Shown here one piece after another: positions 22,739 to 30,785 of a DNA stretch of 34,164 nucleotides. Each line of letters begins with the position of its first letter. Within the stretch, counting starts at the first letter, position 1. The stretch spans positions 1 through 34,164 of the IMG/VR virus record IMGVR_UViG_3300018426_000080; one strand, written 5' to 3'. Below the pieces are notes generated by a model. That model searched no databases, had not been told where the DNA came from, and saw only the letters and a program-made list of their open reading frames with translations. The position numbers were made by a program, and so were the translations under genes. This DNA comes from a virus.

Positions 22739-22929
22739 GTGTTGTCTCCGTCTCTATACTTGACTTGATTTTTGTCAAATACTTTCCTCAATTTACTGCC
22801 CTTTTCCCATGGCAAAGGAATTGTATGTCCTGCTTTCTTTTCACTTACTAAGTGTGAACTCATATATGCAAAAAACAGCATAACCACAATGAGCACTGCA
22901 CCTAAAATAAAATTTATTACTTCAATCAT
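22735..22929 (-). CDS. Single-pass membrane protein (64 aa)
   Basis: One hydrophobic helix lies at about residues 4-24 (INFILGAVLIVVMLFFAY), followed by a basic soluble tail (EKGSKLRKVFDKNQVKYRDGD). It overlaps the upstream gene by 8 bases and the downstream one by 4. Function is unknown. Confidence 0.65.
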   Translation of the reverse strand: MIEVINFILGAVLIVVMLFFAYMSSHLVSEKKAGHTIPLPWEKGSKLRKVFDKNQVKYRDGDNT

Positions 22930-23101
22930 ATTCGTCCAACAAATCTAACAGTTCGTCGGGCAATTCGGCACCCATCGCTTGTAAGAAATCAAAAAATTCT
23001 AAGATAACTTCTTGTAAATTTTCTTCGCTACTAAGGTCTCCTACTTCAATATCATTTGTTACAGTAGATCTGCCTTTTTTGCCTGATAGAGTTATTTTCA
23101 T
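22922..23101 (-). CDS. Small acidic protein, probable leaderless mRNA (59 aa)
   Basis: The frame MKITLSGKKGRSTVTNDIEV...LPDELLDLLDEYD starts 9 bases after the -10 box of promoter P7. There is no ribosome site. The first gene of this transcript is therefore probably translated from an mRNA with almost no leader. The C-terminal half is an acidic helix. No family is recognised. Confidence 0.65.
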   Translation of the reverse strand: MKITLSGKKGRSTVTNDIEVGDLSSEENLQEVILEFFDFLQAMGAELPDELLDLLDEYD

Positions 23102-23109
23102 ATTAGTTT

Positions 23110-23137
23110 ATTATACTATAAAACAATGGTTTGTCAA
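23110..23137 (-). promoter_or_regulatory. Perfect-consensus promoter P7
   Basis: TTGACA (23137-23132), 16-base spacer, TATAAT (23115-23110) on the minus strand, overlapping the stop of the PsiE-like gene. The expected transcription start (about 23103) is two bases before the next ATG. It would drive the segment containing the queD-like gene. Confidence 0.85.
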
Positions 23138-23553
23138 CCACTTTTTTTGGTCCTTTCCAATTTTTCTAGGCTTAATTTATCCTTTAGACTCATTACATAA
23201 GCCGCACCTGCTAGTATTAAAATTGCACCTGCTTCACCTAATAGGTCCATACTTTCCATTTCCTTGCTGTGCAACACTATAAGTCTGCATAGTGCTGTGA
23301 TAGCAATAATAATGGGCAATGTAACTGGTATGCGTTCTGTATTATAAAAAGCACCAATCATTGCTACAACCTCTGCAAAGATAAACAGCATAAACAAATC
23401 TGCTAAAACAACAGATTGTGCTATCCACATACCGTACATGTAATCACCGATTGCAATCACAGTGCAAACACCAATGAGAGCAATAATAGCCCTTTCAGTA
23501 ATCACTGTAGTCCAATGCAATTTATTTGTTTTTTTCAATAGTTCCTTTATCAT
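23134..23553 (-). CDS. psiE: PsiE-like membrane protein
   Basis: The 139-residue protein has four hydrophobic segments (about 21-40, 46-66, 75-92, 105-121). Its central loop ERIPVTLPIIIAITALCRLIVL followed by HSKEM is the signature of the phosphate-starvation-inducible PsiE family. PsiE is an inner-membrane protein of unclear biochemical role, induced by low phosphate in E. coli. GGAGATGG precedes the ATG, which overlaps the upstream stop (ATGA). The C-terminal charged tail contains the -35 region of P7. A link to phosphate-limited hosts is inference. Confidence 0.82.
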   Translation of the reverse strand: MIKELLKKTNKLHWTTVITERAIIALIGVCTVIAIGDYMYGMWIAQSVVLADLFMLFIFAEVVAMIGAFYNTERIPVTLPIIIAITALCRLIVLHSKEMESMDLLGEAGAILILAGAAYVMSLKDKLSLEKLERTKKSG

Positions 23554-23675
23554 ATTTCATCTCCATCTCTTACTCCTGCGATGTCTCCTTTAAAATAACC
23601 GTCAATGAGTATATACATTACAGTATTCACAATCCCTAACAGCACAAAAAACAGCCAGCCTGCTAAAGTTTCCAT
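23550..23675 (-). CDS. Single-pass membrane peptide (41 aa)
   Basis: The frame METLAGWLFFVLLGIVNTVM has one hydrophobic helix at 4-25 and an acidic tail (AGVRDGDEI). The ATG overlaps the preceding stop (TAATG) and the TGA overlaps the psiE ATG. Its tail codons carry the psiE ribosome site. Function is unknown. Confidence 0.6.
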   Translation of the reverse strand: METLAGWLFFVLLGIVNTVMYILIDGYFKGDIAGVRDGDEI

Positions 23676-24190
23676 TAATCAATAACCTCGTCTTTGGTAT
23701 ATTTGGTCCAATCGGTAAATGTTTCTCTAGTTTGTAGTGCAGGTAAACTGTGGCACCATACGCCTGGATTACTTGCTTTAAATCCCTTGTCGTCAATTTT
23801 TAATGTAGCATTATATCCTAACTGGTTAATGTAAGGAATCTTTACACTAATCTGAGGAATAAAATTATGATACTCTGTTGCACCACTTTCTAATACCCAT
23901 TCTGTATCTGCTACATCAAAGTCCAATGTAGTCCACACACCTTCTTTGACCAGAGTCATTATGATATGATCCCATTCTTTGCTGTCCTCTTCTGTGTGGT
24001 CAGGAGCAAAACTTTGGTTAGCACCTAAGTATACATGAGGACAATCGCAATTAAGTGCTCTGGCGAGGATCTCCTTAGGGTTTTGTTTACCTACAACAAA
24101 CAATGTTTTTTGTCCGTAAGCAGGTGTTTGTTCTACTTCAATACCAATAAAGAATTTGGTATCATCTGTGTGTCCGTCTCTATTCTTCAA
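23675..24190 (-). CDS. Unknown protein coupled to dpdA (171 aa, TTG start)
   Basis: The frame starts with TTG at 24190, inside the last codons of the dpdA-like gene, with AGGAG five bases upstream. Visible features are FFIGIEVEQTPAYGQKTLFVVG, a cysteine pair region (NCDCPHVYLGANQSF), and the strands FIPQISVKIPYINQLGYNATLKI. The fold looks alpha/beta with no membrane segment. It is not QueC: the PP-loop SGGxDS is absent. I do not recognise the family. The tight coupling makes it a candidate partner of the transglycosylase, perhaps processing or delivering the base. Confidence 0.75.
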   Translation of the reverse strand: MKNRDGHTDDTKFFIGIEVEQTPAYGQKTLFVVGKQNPKEILARALNCDCPHVYLGANQSFAPDHTEEDSKEWDHIIMTLVKEGVWTTLDFDVADTEWVLESGATEYHNFIPQISVKIPYINQLGYNATLKIDDKGFKASNPGVWCHSLPALQTRETFTDWTKYTKDEVID

Positions 24191-25766
24191 AGAAATCTCC
24201 TGTCATTGCTGGGTCCATCATCACATCTGCAAAGTCTCTTTCCTCATCTTCGTGTACTTCACTAACCACTGTTTCTTCCTCAAAGAAACTGTTAATAGCA
24301 TCTTGAGGGTTTTCACTTTGTACCTTGTAAATGCCAAAGTTAATATGTTGTATTAATTTGTCGTATTGATCAATAAGTTCGTGTGGATTAGGACATGCAG
24401 GGTCTAATACTTCCTGTACAAAACTGTCAAATGCAATTACATCTGCAGGCACATACGGAGAAATATCATTGGTTGCTTTGCTCTTCTTATCAAAGATAAA
24501 GTCTTTATGACTCCAATCAATCCTATACTTTTCTACATCAGTGAGTCTGTTTGCTTCTTGTACTGCTGTAATATGATTAAATACACTGTGACCCATATAG
24601 AACAAGTAACTTAATGTATCCCAACTTGTACTGTCAGCACCTTTTGCTTTACCATTTCTATCTAAGTCACCTTCAGCCATACAACATAGATCGCCCATTG
24701 TGAGTCTGCTCATCACAGGTGAATGTCCAAACGGCACTGGTTGTTTAGATCCCTTCCACCTTTGATTATCAAATGCTCGATCCATAAAGTAACCAAACCT
24801 TTTGCCTTTGTTTTCAAAGATGTTATATGCATAAGTTTGTCCGTATGCTGTATTAACAAAAGGAGATGCCGCATCAAAACTTAGTGTGATGTTAGGTGAA
24901 TCATGCTTACGCAACATTCTTTGAATACTAGTTAAGTGACATGCCCATTGCAGTCTACCAGTACCAAGAAAGTGAATCCAGCCCTTGTCTTTTAACAAGC
25001 CATCTTCACGAAGTTTAAGCAATCGCTTTAACACACATCTCATGTTACGCATGTTAATACCTGCAAATGCGTAACCTTCTAGTGTTCTCGATTCATCTCC
25101 GTAAGCATCTTTTACAAATGCTGGATCACTAAAATGTTTTACTGCTTCGTACCATTGATCTGATGTGTATTCATCAGAACCGGATAGTACATTTAAGAAC
25201 TTACACTTTTCAGGATTTCTGTTCCTCATATAATAATCTAGGTTAAGAACTGAGATATCAACTGTGTCCTGGAAACTGGTAAGTCCTGTTTTGGCACTGT
25301 AAGGTGGAGCCGCCGCAAAGCCTGGAATATCAAGAGTCATTGCCCAATCGGCCGTGTGTTCTTCCCACTTGAGAATCTTTTCACACAATGCTAATCTTGC
25401 AGGGTCATTAGGATCTTTGGCGTTCGCCCAATCCATTTTAAGTACACCTGTAGCAATTTGGAAACCGCCTGAGTCTCCTAATATCATTGTTTTGCTTTGA
25501 TCTCTGCCTTGCACCATTGCTTCTTCTTTGTTGCTCTTCTCAATATCTAAGTGAGCATGGCCTGCAGAGTACAGTCCATATGGATAATGAAAGTAACTGT
25601 TATCCGGATCTAGGAAGTTGAGACCTTCTAGGCCCTTTTCAAAGCCTTCTGGTACACGCCATTCATCAGGATTATCAATTGCCTTTTGTAATTGTTTTGT
25701 ATAAAAACTAGATATAGCAGGCAAATAAACTGCATAATCTGATTGTGTTTTTCCTAAATCACTCAT
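24180..25766 (-). CDS. dpdA: DpdA-like 7-deazaguanine DNA transglycosylase
   Basis: The 528-residue protein belongs to the tRNA-guanine transglycosylase (TGT) superfamily. GDSGGFQ at 97-103 is the TGT signature with the conserved Asp98. MTLDIPG (143-149), YAFAGIN (232-238), HFLGTGR (265-271) and SFDAASP (296-302) match, in order, the substrate-pocket strands and the nucleophile Asp of TGT (here Asp298). The canonical C-x-C-x2-C-x25-H zinc site is not visible. Phage TGT relatives of this kind (DpdA) exchange guanine in DNA for a 7-deazaguanine, protecting it from restriction. It lies 3 bases from the clamp gene and shares a genome segment with folE, queD and queE. A tRNA role is the alternative. 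Confidence 0.85.
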   Translation of the reverse strand: MSDLGKTQSDYAVYLPAISSFYTKQLQKAIDNPDEWRVPEGFEKGLEGLNFLDPDNSYFHYPYGLYSAGHAHLDIEKSNKEEAMVQGRDQSKTMILGDSGGFQIATGVLKMDWANAKDPNDPARLALCEKILKWEEHTADWAMTLDIPGFAAAPPYSAKTGLTSFQDTVDISVLNLDYYMRNRNPEKCKFLNVLSGSDEYTSDQWYEAVKHFSDPAFVKDAYGDESRTLEGYAFAGINMRNMRCVLKRLLKLREDGLLKDKGWIHFLGTGRLQWACHLTSIQRMLRKHDSPNITLSFDAASPFVNTAYGQTYAYNIFENKGKRFGYFMDRAFDNQRWKGSKQPVPFGHSPVMSRLTMGDLCCMAEGDLDRNGKAKGADSTSWDTLSYLFYMGHSVFNHITAVQEANRLTDVEKYRIDWSHKDFIFDKKSKATNDISPYVPADVIAFDSFVQEVLDPACPNPHELIDQYDKLIQHINFGIYKVQSENPQDAINSFFEEETVVSEVHEDEERDFADVMMDPAMTGDFFEE

Positions 25767-25769
25767 AAA

Positions 25770-26522
25770 TTAACTCTTTGCTGGTAACAAGTATGTGTAT
25801 TCGCCAAGTCCACTATCTACAACAATTTGTAATAGTCCTTGATCGTTGATGCTCAATGTTGCAATGCCATTATCACCTAAACGTAAAATTTTAAGAACAA
25901 TGTCTAGAGGCCATTTCCAGTCTTTACTAACAGAACCATCAATAGCATCACTGATCTTAATCTTTGTTCTATCACTTACACCATCACCGATATGGAACCA
26001 CAAACTAGTGCCATCTGTTTTAGGAGTAAAGTTTTGCTCGTATGCTCCTAATACACCATTCCAGTATGTTAAGTCCTTAAGATTCTGAGGAGTTGGTATA
26101 AATTCAATATCAAACTCTGCACCTTTAAACTTGATTGCTTTAAGTTGCTGATTAATAACATCCGCTAACATAAATCTATAATGTGCATCAGTGCCATCAG
26201 GAGATTTAAATTCTATCTCTACTGGAACTTCAGTTCCGTTTCTGTCTTGTTTTAGAATACTCACAGTTGCATTCTCATCACTAAAGCCAGGATATTTTAA
26301 TGAGCCGTCTAATACGCCCATTCTACTTAGACCTACTGTTGAATCAATAAAGTCTGGAACTGGATTCTTTAGTTTACCTTTAAAGATAACAGTTTTTTCA
26401 GGATCAACCGATTCTAATACAGTTTCGTCCAGTGTACCTGTAATCTTCACCATTTCAAAGATACCAAGACTATGTGTGTGCTTTAGTACGTCCTTGAAAA
26501 TATCATTTACATAATTTGCCAT
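25770..26522 (-). CDS. gp45: Sliding clamp, T4 gp45-like
   Basis: The 250-residue protein has DSTVGLSRMGVLDG in the N-terminal half and matches the T4 clamp in overall layout (T4 gp45 is 228 aa). It would encircle DNA and tether gp43; in T4 it also activates late transcription. A strong TAGGAGG site precedes the ATG, and promoter P8 lies 27 bases upstream. It is followed after 3 bases by the dpdA-like gene, so clamp and DNA-modifying enzyme are likely on one transcript. Confidence 0.88.
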   Translation of the reverse strand: MANYVNDIFKDVLKHTHSLGIFEMVKITGTLDETVLESVDPEKTVIFKGKLKNPVPDFIDSTVGLSRMGVLDGSLKYPGFSDENATVSILKQDRNGTEVPVEIEFKSPDGTDAHYRFMLADVINQQLKAIKFKGAEFDIEFIPTPQNLKDLTYWNGVLGAYEQNFTPKTDGTSLWFHIGDGVSDRTKIKISDAIDGSVSKDWKWPLDIVLKILRLGDNGIATLSINDQGLLQIVVDSGLGEYTYLLPAKS

Positions 26523-26548
26523 ATGGGCCTCCTAGATTATTGTTTTAT

Positions 26549-26576
26549 ATTATACATGTATATTTAGATCTGTCAA
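26549..26576 (-). promoter_or_regulatory. Sigma70-type promoter P8
   Basis: TTGACA (26576-26571), 16-base spacer, TATAAT (26554-26549) on the minus strand, overlapping the end of the 82-aa membrane gene. It drives the clamp and dpdA genes. Confidence 0.83.
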
Positions 26577-26821
26577 GCATTTTTTGTCCGTTTTTTTAGA
26601 TCTTTTTTAAAGAAATAAAGTCGTACCCAAGTCTTTCTAAGTATAGCAACAACACTAAACACCACAGTAAAGAATATACTTGTTTGCAAGATTGTTAATT
26701 CTAATGCTCTAGCAATAGTAACTAACAATAAGTTTAATGGAAAGTTTAATACAGTTGCTAAAGCAGTATCACTTACTGCTTCTTTGAATGCCGCTAGTTT
26801 TTGCTCTTTGGTAGTACTCAT
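26573..26821 (-). CDS. Small membrane protein between pol and clamp (82 aa)
   Basis: The ATG at 26821 lies just after the polymerase stop; a longer frame to 26860 would run inside the polymerase gene. Two hydrophobic segments (about 20-36 and 42-58) are followed by a very basic end (FFKKDLKKRTKNA). The sequence KEAVSDTALATVLNFPLNLL recalls small phage membrane proteins of unknown function. Confidence 0.7.
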   Translation of the reverse strand: MSTTKEQKLAAFKEAVSDTALATVLNFPLNLLLVTIARALELTILQTSIFFTVVFSVVAILRKTWVRLYFFKKDLKKRTKNA

Positions 26822-26822
26822 T

Positions 26823-29507
26823 TTAAAACTCAAAAAAGTTCTGCAGAGTTTCGCTTTCATTAATACGTTTTAGATCAAAACCCATTTGACCAATAACGTT
26901 TTCAATCTTACGATCTAGAACTGCTTCTTCCATTGCTTCTTCATCAAACGGCAATTCTTTGAACCATTGTGGCAGTTGTAGTTCATCTGTAGGATATGCA
27001 ACACTGGTATAACCCATAGGGTTACTTTTCATTCTGCACACAATAACTTTTGCACCGTCTGTGATCTTCATACTGTAGTTGTCACCGTTTACTTTTAGCA
27101 AGTTATTATAATTGATACTTGCTCTAACATGTCCTGGAATCATATTGTTAGACTTTTCTTCCTTAAGAGCATCTAATTTATGCAGTCTATAATTCTCAGG
27201 TACTTTTGCTTGCTTTAACATCTTTTCTTCGTACATGGTCAAGTTGTTTACACGTTTAGGCATACCTTTCTTCCACGGATCTAAACTTTTAAAGTATGCT
27301 TTATAGTCTTTGATCTTTTGTATAACTTCATCTTCACCGTGTTTATTTAGGCAATCAAGCAGTATCTCTTCTAAGAAATCTTGTACAAATTCAGGAGTAT
27401 CACTTCGCTTGATGTCGAGACCCATGATCTTTAGTTTACCACCTTCTGGTTGCCAACCTTCTAAATCTAATACATTGATTGCATAACGCTTCTTGGTAAT
27501 AAACAAACCAGCACGACCAACTACTTCTCGTCCTGCTTTCATTACTTGCCCTGCTTCTAATGGCACATTAAATGTGTCTTTTAAGAACTGCGGGAAAGTA
27601 TCGCTAACAGTATCTGATATATGGTCGTACAGTTTAACAGCACTTTCTAAGTCAAGTACTGTGTCTTCTGGCAAGGCTGGAACGGCTGTGAAATAAACTG
27701 AATCTGTGTCGCCGTATATAATTGTATCTCCTGTATGGTCATATTTTCCAGTAAACATCTTATTTGTTTCTGCTCCCATGTGCCGGGTAATGGCCCGTCC
27801 AGTAAGTGTTGTAGATTGACCGATTCTTTTGTCGAAGAATCTACAACCAGGATTAAGAATAGCACCATACAAACTGTTGAGATTAATCTTTTTAACCAAC
27901 TGCCTCTTATCCCAAAATGCGTTTTCAGCGTCTGTTGTTGCTTGTTTTTTCTTTGCTTGTAGTTCTTTTCTTTCTGCATACCATCTCTCCAATAATCCAG
28001 GTACAATACCCTGGAAATCTGTTTTAAAAATAGTCCCGTTAGCACTGATGTTCCAAGGTTGACCACTATTGAATACTAAGTTATAGACATCGGCACCGGT
28101 TACCTCAACACTTGAGCCATCTTCCATATCCAAATGCATTTTATGATTTACATCTTTGGACATAACCATTTCATATTCATTACTGCCAAACTTACCTAAC
28201 CAAGCATCAGCGAATGATTTCTTTTCTAGTTTTATTTTATTTTTAATTTCTTCTTCTGTGTAGTCTTGTCGCAGTTGGCCAACAATAGTTTCAGGGGCCA
28301 TGTTCAACGCCCTAAACACACTAGGGTACAGACTGTTTAAGTCCATTGATCCTACCCATTCATGTAAGCCTTTCTTTGGAAAGGCCACATAAGCACCTGC
28401 GGCTTGTGTATCAGTTTGCCGCTCCCTGATTCTATCGGGCACAACATAACCACGTCTATGTGATTCGTTGATAATTGCTTGTTCGGTAGTTGCCACAGCA
28501 CCCATTGTTACTGGTAGAAGTACGGTGTTATCATGTGCAATAGTATTAGCAAGATCAATAAACTGTAATTTTTGATCCAGTTTATACAAAAGAATTGTAT
28601 CCTGAATGTTGTATTCTAAAAACTTGAGAAAGTCGTGATTGTAAAGTCTATCCAACGAACCTTCATAGGCTACCTTCTTCTCACCTATTTCCATTTCACC
28701 GATATAGTCTAGTCTGTAACTGTGTCGCTCTTCATAGTTGTATTTGCGATAAAGTTGCATATAGTCTAAGTGTACACGCCCTACTAAATCATAACTAGTT
28801 CTTTCTGAGCCATGACTTTCGAAGTTACGCTCTTTAGGAAATTGATCCCACAAACATAACTTGCGAGTTTGTGCTTTACCTAATGTACGCACAATACGAT
28901 TGTATGTGTAAGGAATATCATATCCTTCACTATTCCAGCCACTTAATATATCTGCATCTTCAATTACTGCCAAGAAGTGTTCTAGCATCTCTGTTTCAGT
29001 TCTGCATAATATGACCTCTGGTAAATCTTTTGCAATCTCTTGTGCTTGCTCCCAACTGAGGGTCTTTGGTGGAACTGCTAAACAAATCATTGCTTGGAGC
29101 CAGTCCAAGTATATACCTATTGCAGTAATTGGTGTGAATGGATCATCAGGAGAACTGTAACCGCGTTCTGGGTCAAAGTCTACCTCGATATCAAAAAATG
29201 CAGTTTGTAGTTTGGGAGGCTCTGCTCCGTTGAAATGTTTTTCTAGTGTTTTGTTTATAGGTCTAATATCGCTTTCAAACAATTTATTATGATTGTTTAT
29301 AGCAACATTTTTGCGAAAGTCCTTGAGAGTCTTACAGCGAATCTCTGTAACCTTCTCGCCATATATACTTTGTTTTGAACCTTTTGGATCTGCAATGTAA
29401 AAGTTATATTCTGGCCTTAAGTCTGTTAAGATTCTCTTGCCATCAATCCTTTCACATACACGAACAATATCTTTGTTCTTGTCGTAGAATGCATCTACAT
29501 AACTCAT
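26823..29507 (-). CDS. gp43: Family B DNA polymerase, T4 gp43-like
   Basis: The 894-residue enzyme is full length compared with T4 gp43 (898). Exo I FFDIEVD (104-110), Exo II LSGWNSEGYDIPY (188-200) and Exo III YNIQDTILLY (299-308) make an intact 3'-5' proofreading domain. Motif A SMDLNSLYPS (387-396), motif B KKINLNSLYG (539-548) and motif C YGDTDS (598-603) make the polymerase site. The C-terminus (QNFFEF) looks like a clamp-binding tail. It replicates the phage genome with the adjacent clamp. Promoter P9 lies upstream. Confidence 0.97.
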   Translation of the reverse strand: MSYVDAFYDKNKDIVRVCERIDGKRILTDLRPEYNFYIADPKGSKQSIYGEKVTEIRCKTLKDFRKNVAINNHNKLFESDIRPINKTLEKHFNGAEPPKLQTAFFDIEVDFDPERGYSSPDDPFTPITAIGIYLDWLQAMICLAVPPKTLSWEQAQEIAKDLPEVILCRTETEMLEHFLAVIEDADILSGWNSEGYDIPYTYNRIVRTLGKAQTRKLCLWDQFPKERNFESHGSERTSYDLVGRVHLDYMQLYRKYNYEERHSYRLDYIGEMEIGEKKVAYEGSLDRLYNHDFLKFLEYNIQDTILLYKLDQKLQFIDLANTIAHDNTVLLPVTMGAVATTEQAIINESHRRGYVVPDRIRERQTDTQAAGAYVAFPKKGLHEWVGSMDLNSLYPSVFRALNMAPETIVGQLRQDYTEEEIKNKIKLEKKSFADAWLGKFGSNEYEMVMSKDVNHKMHLDMEDGSSVEVTGADVYNLVFNSGQPWNISANGTIFKTDFQGIVPGLLERWYAERKELQAKKKQATTDAENAFWDKRQLVKKINLNSLYGAILNPGCRFFDKRIGQSTTLTGRAITRHMGAETNKMFTGKYDHTGDTIIYGDTDSVYFTAVPALPEDTVLDLESAVKLYDHISDTVSDTFPQFLKDTFNVPLEAGQVMKAGREVVGRAGLFITKKRYAINVLDLEGWQPEGGKLKIMGLDIKRSDTPEFVQDFLEEILLDCLNKHGEDEVIQKIKDYKAYFKSLDPWKKGMPKRVNNLTMYEEKMLKQAKVPENYRLHKLDALKEEKSNNMIPGHVRASINYNNLLKVNGDNYSMKITDGAKVIVCRMKSNPMGYTSVAYPTDELQLPQWFKELPFDEEAMEEAVLDRKIENVIGQMGFDLKRINESETLQNFFEF

Positions 29508-29554
29508 TTAGTTTTCTCCAAGCAACACTTTTAGGCTGTCGCAACACCAAATAT

Positions 29555-29582
29555 ATTATAACAAATTTTATATTTTTGTCAA
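29555..29582 (-). promoter_or_regulatory. Sigma70-type promoter P9 (extended -10)
   Basis: TTGACA (29582-29577), 16-base spacer, TGT-TATAAT (29560-29555) on the minus strand, overlapping the stop of the oxygenase gene. It drives the polymerase gene. Confidence 0.85.
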
Positions 29583-30265
29583 TCAACAAAAATAAAATCA
29601 CTTAGCTCTAAGGTATACTGCGTACCAGGAACCTCGCCCTTTTCGATCCTTCTACTTTCGTTACTGGATCCGTCCTTTCTTTTTATTAACTTAGGACTTA
29701 TTGTATATCCCGCATAAAGTGTTAATCGTTGTACGTCATCACTAGGGACAATTGGCTCGTGTAAACTTCTAGCATCCATTAGTATTAAACGATTAAATTT
29801 ATTGTGTACAACAAAGTCTCTAGTACCAAAACTATTGTTTACAACAAAGCCACAATCTTGCGGATTTTTTATATAGTTATCTGGAGTTAAAAATACTAGT
29901 GCTACACAGTATGTGTCTTCATCTCCATAATCACGATCATCTAAATCGGCATGCACCCGTATATAATCGTTTTTTTGATAAAGATTTATAAACGATCTAG
30001 CAAATCCATCTGCTGTGAGATCCGGATGCCACTGCTTTAAATACGGAACTATCCAATCATGTAAATTAAACAATGATTTTCTTTCTCGCCAATTAACAGC
30101 ATGTACCCTAAAACTCATGGGTATTCTTTGCTGTTTTGTTTTATAAAATTTTACAGACTGTCTCTGCTCTAACCAAGTGTTTGCAACATCATCGGGCATG
30201 ACGTTGTCGAACACCATTGTTTTGTAGCCTCTAGAGTCTGTGAACGTGGCGATGGGATCGTACAT
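29579..30265 (-). CDS. 2OG-Fe(II) oxygenase (228 aa)
   Basis: The iron ligands His105 and Asp107 (VHADLDD) and His169 (SLHEP), with Arg180 for 2-oxoglutarate, are all present. A double-stranded beta-helix pattern lies between them (YCVALVFLTPDNY, CGFVVNN). It is not closely similar to the tandem pair at 10896-12027. Its start overlaps the dsbA stop by one base. The substrate is unknown: nucleobase or protein hydroxylation are both possible. Its position next to the polymerase does not decide this. Confidence 0.85.
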   Translation of the reverse strand: MYDPIATFTDSRGYKTMVFDNVMPDDVANTWLEQRQSVKFYKTKQQRIPMSFRVHAVNWRERKSLFNLHDWIVPYLKQWHPDLTADGFARSFINLYQKNDYIRVHADLDDRDYGDEDTYCVALVFLTPDNYIKNPQDCGFVVNNSFGTRDFVVHNKFNRLILMDARSLHEPIVPSDDVQRLTLYAGYTISPKLIKRKDGSSNESRRIEKGEVPGTQYTLELSDFIFVD

Positions 30266-30528
30266 TAGAGGGTTTTGCCAACAGCCTCTAAAATAGTTTC
30301 GAGTTCATCAAATTTATCAAACTCTTCTTGGAACTTGGCTTTATGTGCAACTTTAATTGCTTTCATAAGTACACCAGGCTTGAGTTCCATTTCTTCTGCA
30401 ATAGCCTTTACTGTTTCTCTGAGGCCCTCATTGAGAGCATCAACTTCAAACAGTACTTGGTCACCTTCTTGAATTAATTTTTTAAGTCTTGCAACTTCTT
30501 CTGCGTTGAATGTTTTGTTAAATGCCAT
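30265..30528 (-). CDS. dsbA: DsbA-like dsDNA-binding protein
   Basis: The 87-residue all-helical charged protein (NAEEVARLKKLIQEGDQVLFEVDALNEGL...) aligns by eye with T4 DsbA (89 aa). Both have an early I-x-E-x-x-D helix, then a run reading K-x-I-x-E-E, then V-A-H-K and a closing E-L helix. T4 DsbA binds double-stranded DNA and helps late transcription. AAGGAA lies before the ATG. Upstream are both promoter P10 and a late-promoter-like CATAAATA. Identity is tentative. Confidence 0.6.
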   Translation of the reverse strand: MAFNKTFNAEEVARLKKLIQEGDQVLFEVDALNEGLRETVKAIAEEMELKPGVLMKAIKVAHKAKFQEEFDKFDELETILEAVGKTL

Positions 30529-30548
30529 ATTATTTCCTTGTGTGTGAA

Positions 30549-30556
30549 TATTTATG
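30549..30556 (-). promoter_or_regulatory. Candidate T4-type late promoter before dsbA
   Basis: CATAAATA on the minus strand is one base from the T4 late -10 element TATAAATA, with the ribosome site and ATG at a plausible distance (20 bases). Chance occurrence cannot be excluded. Confidence 0.4.
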
Positions 30557-30567
30557 TGGACGAAACA

Positions 30568-30595
30568 AGTATAACAGAACTTTATGGTTTGTCAA
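30568..30595 (-). promoter_or_regulatory. Sigma70-type promoter P10 (extended -10)
   Basis: TTGACA (30595-30590), 16-base spacer, TGT-TATACT (30573-30568) on the minus strand, overlapping the end of the 67-aa gene. It drives dsbA and the oxygenase. Confidence 0.83.
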
Positions 30596-30785
30596 GATTT
30601 ATTTTAATATCGAGTGGTACAATCTCTTGGGTTGGTTGGTCCGGAATTTTTAAGTGTATAACACCTTTATAGCCTGGGAATGGCTCGAACGAAATTTGTT
30701 CTAGTATTGCTCTATTTGTTATACTATTTCCATTTTCGTCAAAAGCAACGAATTCGTTGTCTAGATAATGAACTGTTACAATCAT
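30582..30785 (-). CDS. Unknown small protein (67 aa)
   Basis: The beta-rich peptide (MIVTVHYLDNEFVAFDENGNSI...) overlaps the stop of the virion-protein-like gene (TAATG). Its last codons (KINLDKP) contain the -35 box of P10. No family is recognised; position suggests a companion of the upstream structural gene. Confidence 0.65.
   Translation of the reverse strand: MIVTVHYLDNEFVAFDENGNSITNRAILEQISFEPFPGYKGVIHLKIPDQPTQEIVPLDIKINLDKP

Noticed and set aside
22751-22778. TTGACA with a TATAGA-like -10 on the minus strand
   Set aside because: The spacer is only 14 bases and the sequence is inside a gene; it does not fit the other eleven promoters.
27647-28066. 139-residue minus-strand frame
   Set aside because: It is out of frame inside the DNA polymerase gene, whose motifs are continuous through the region.
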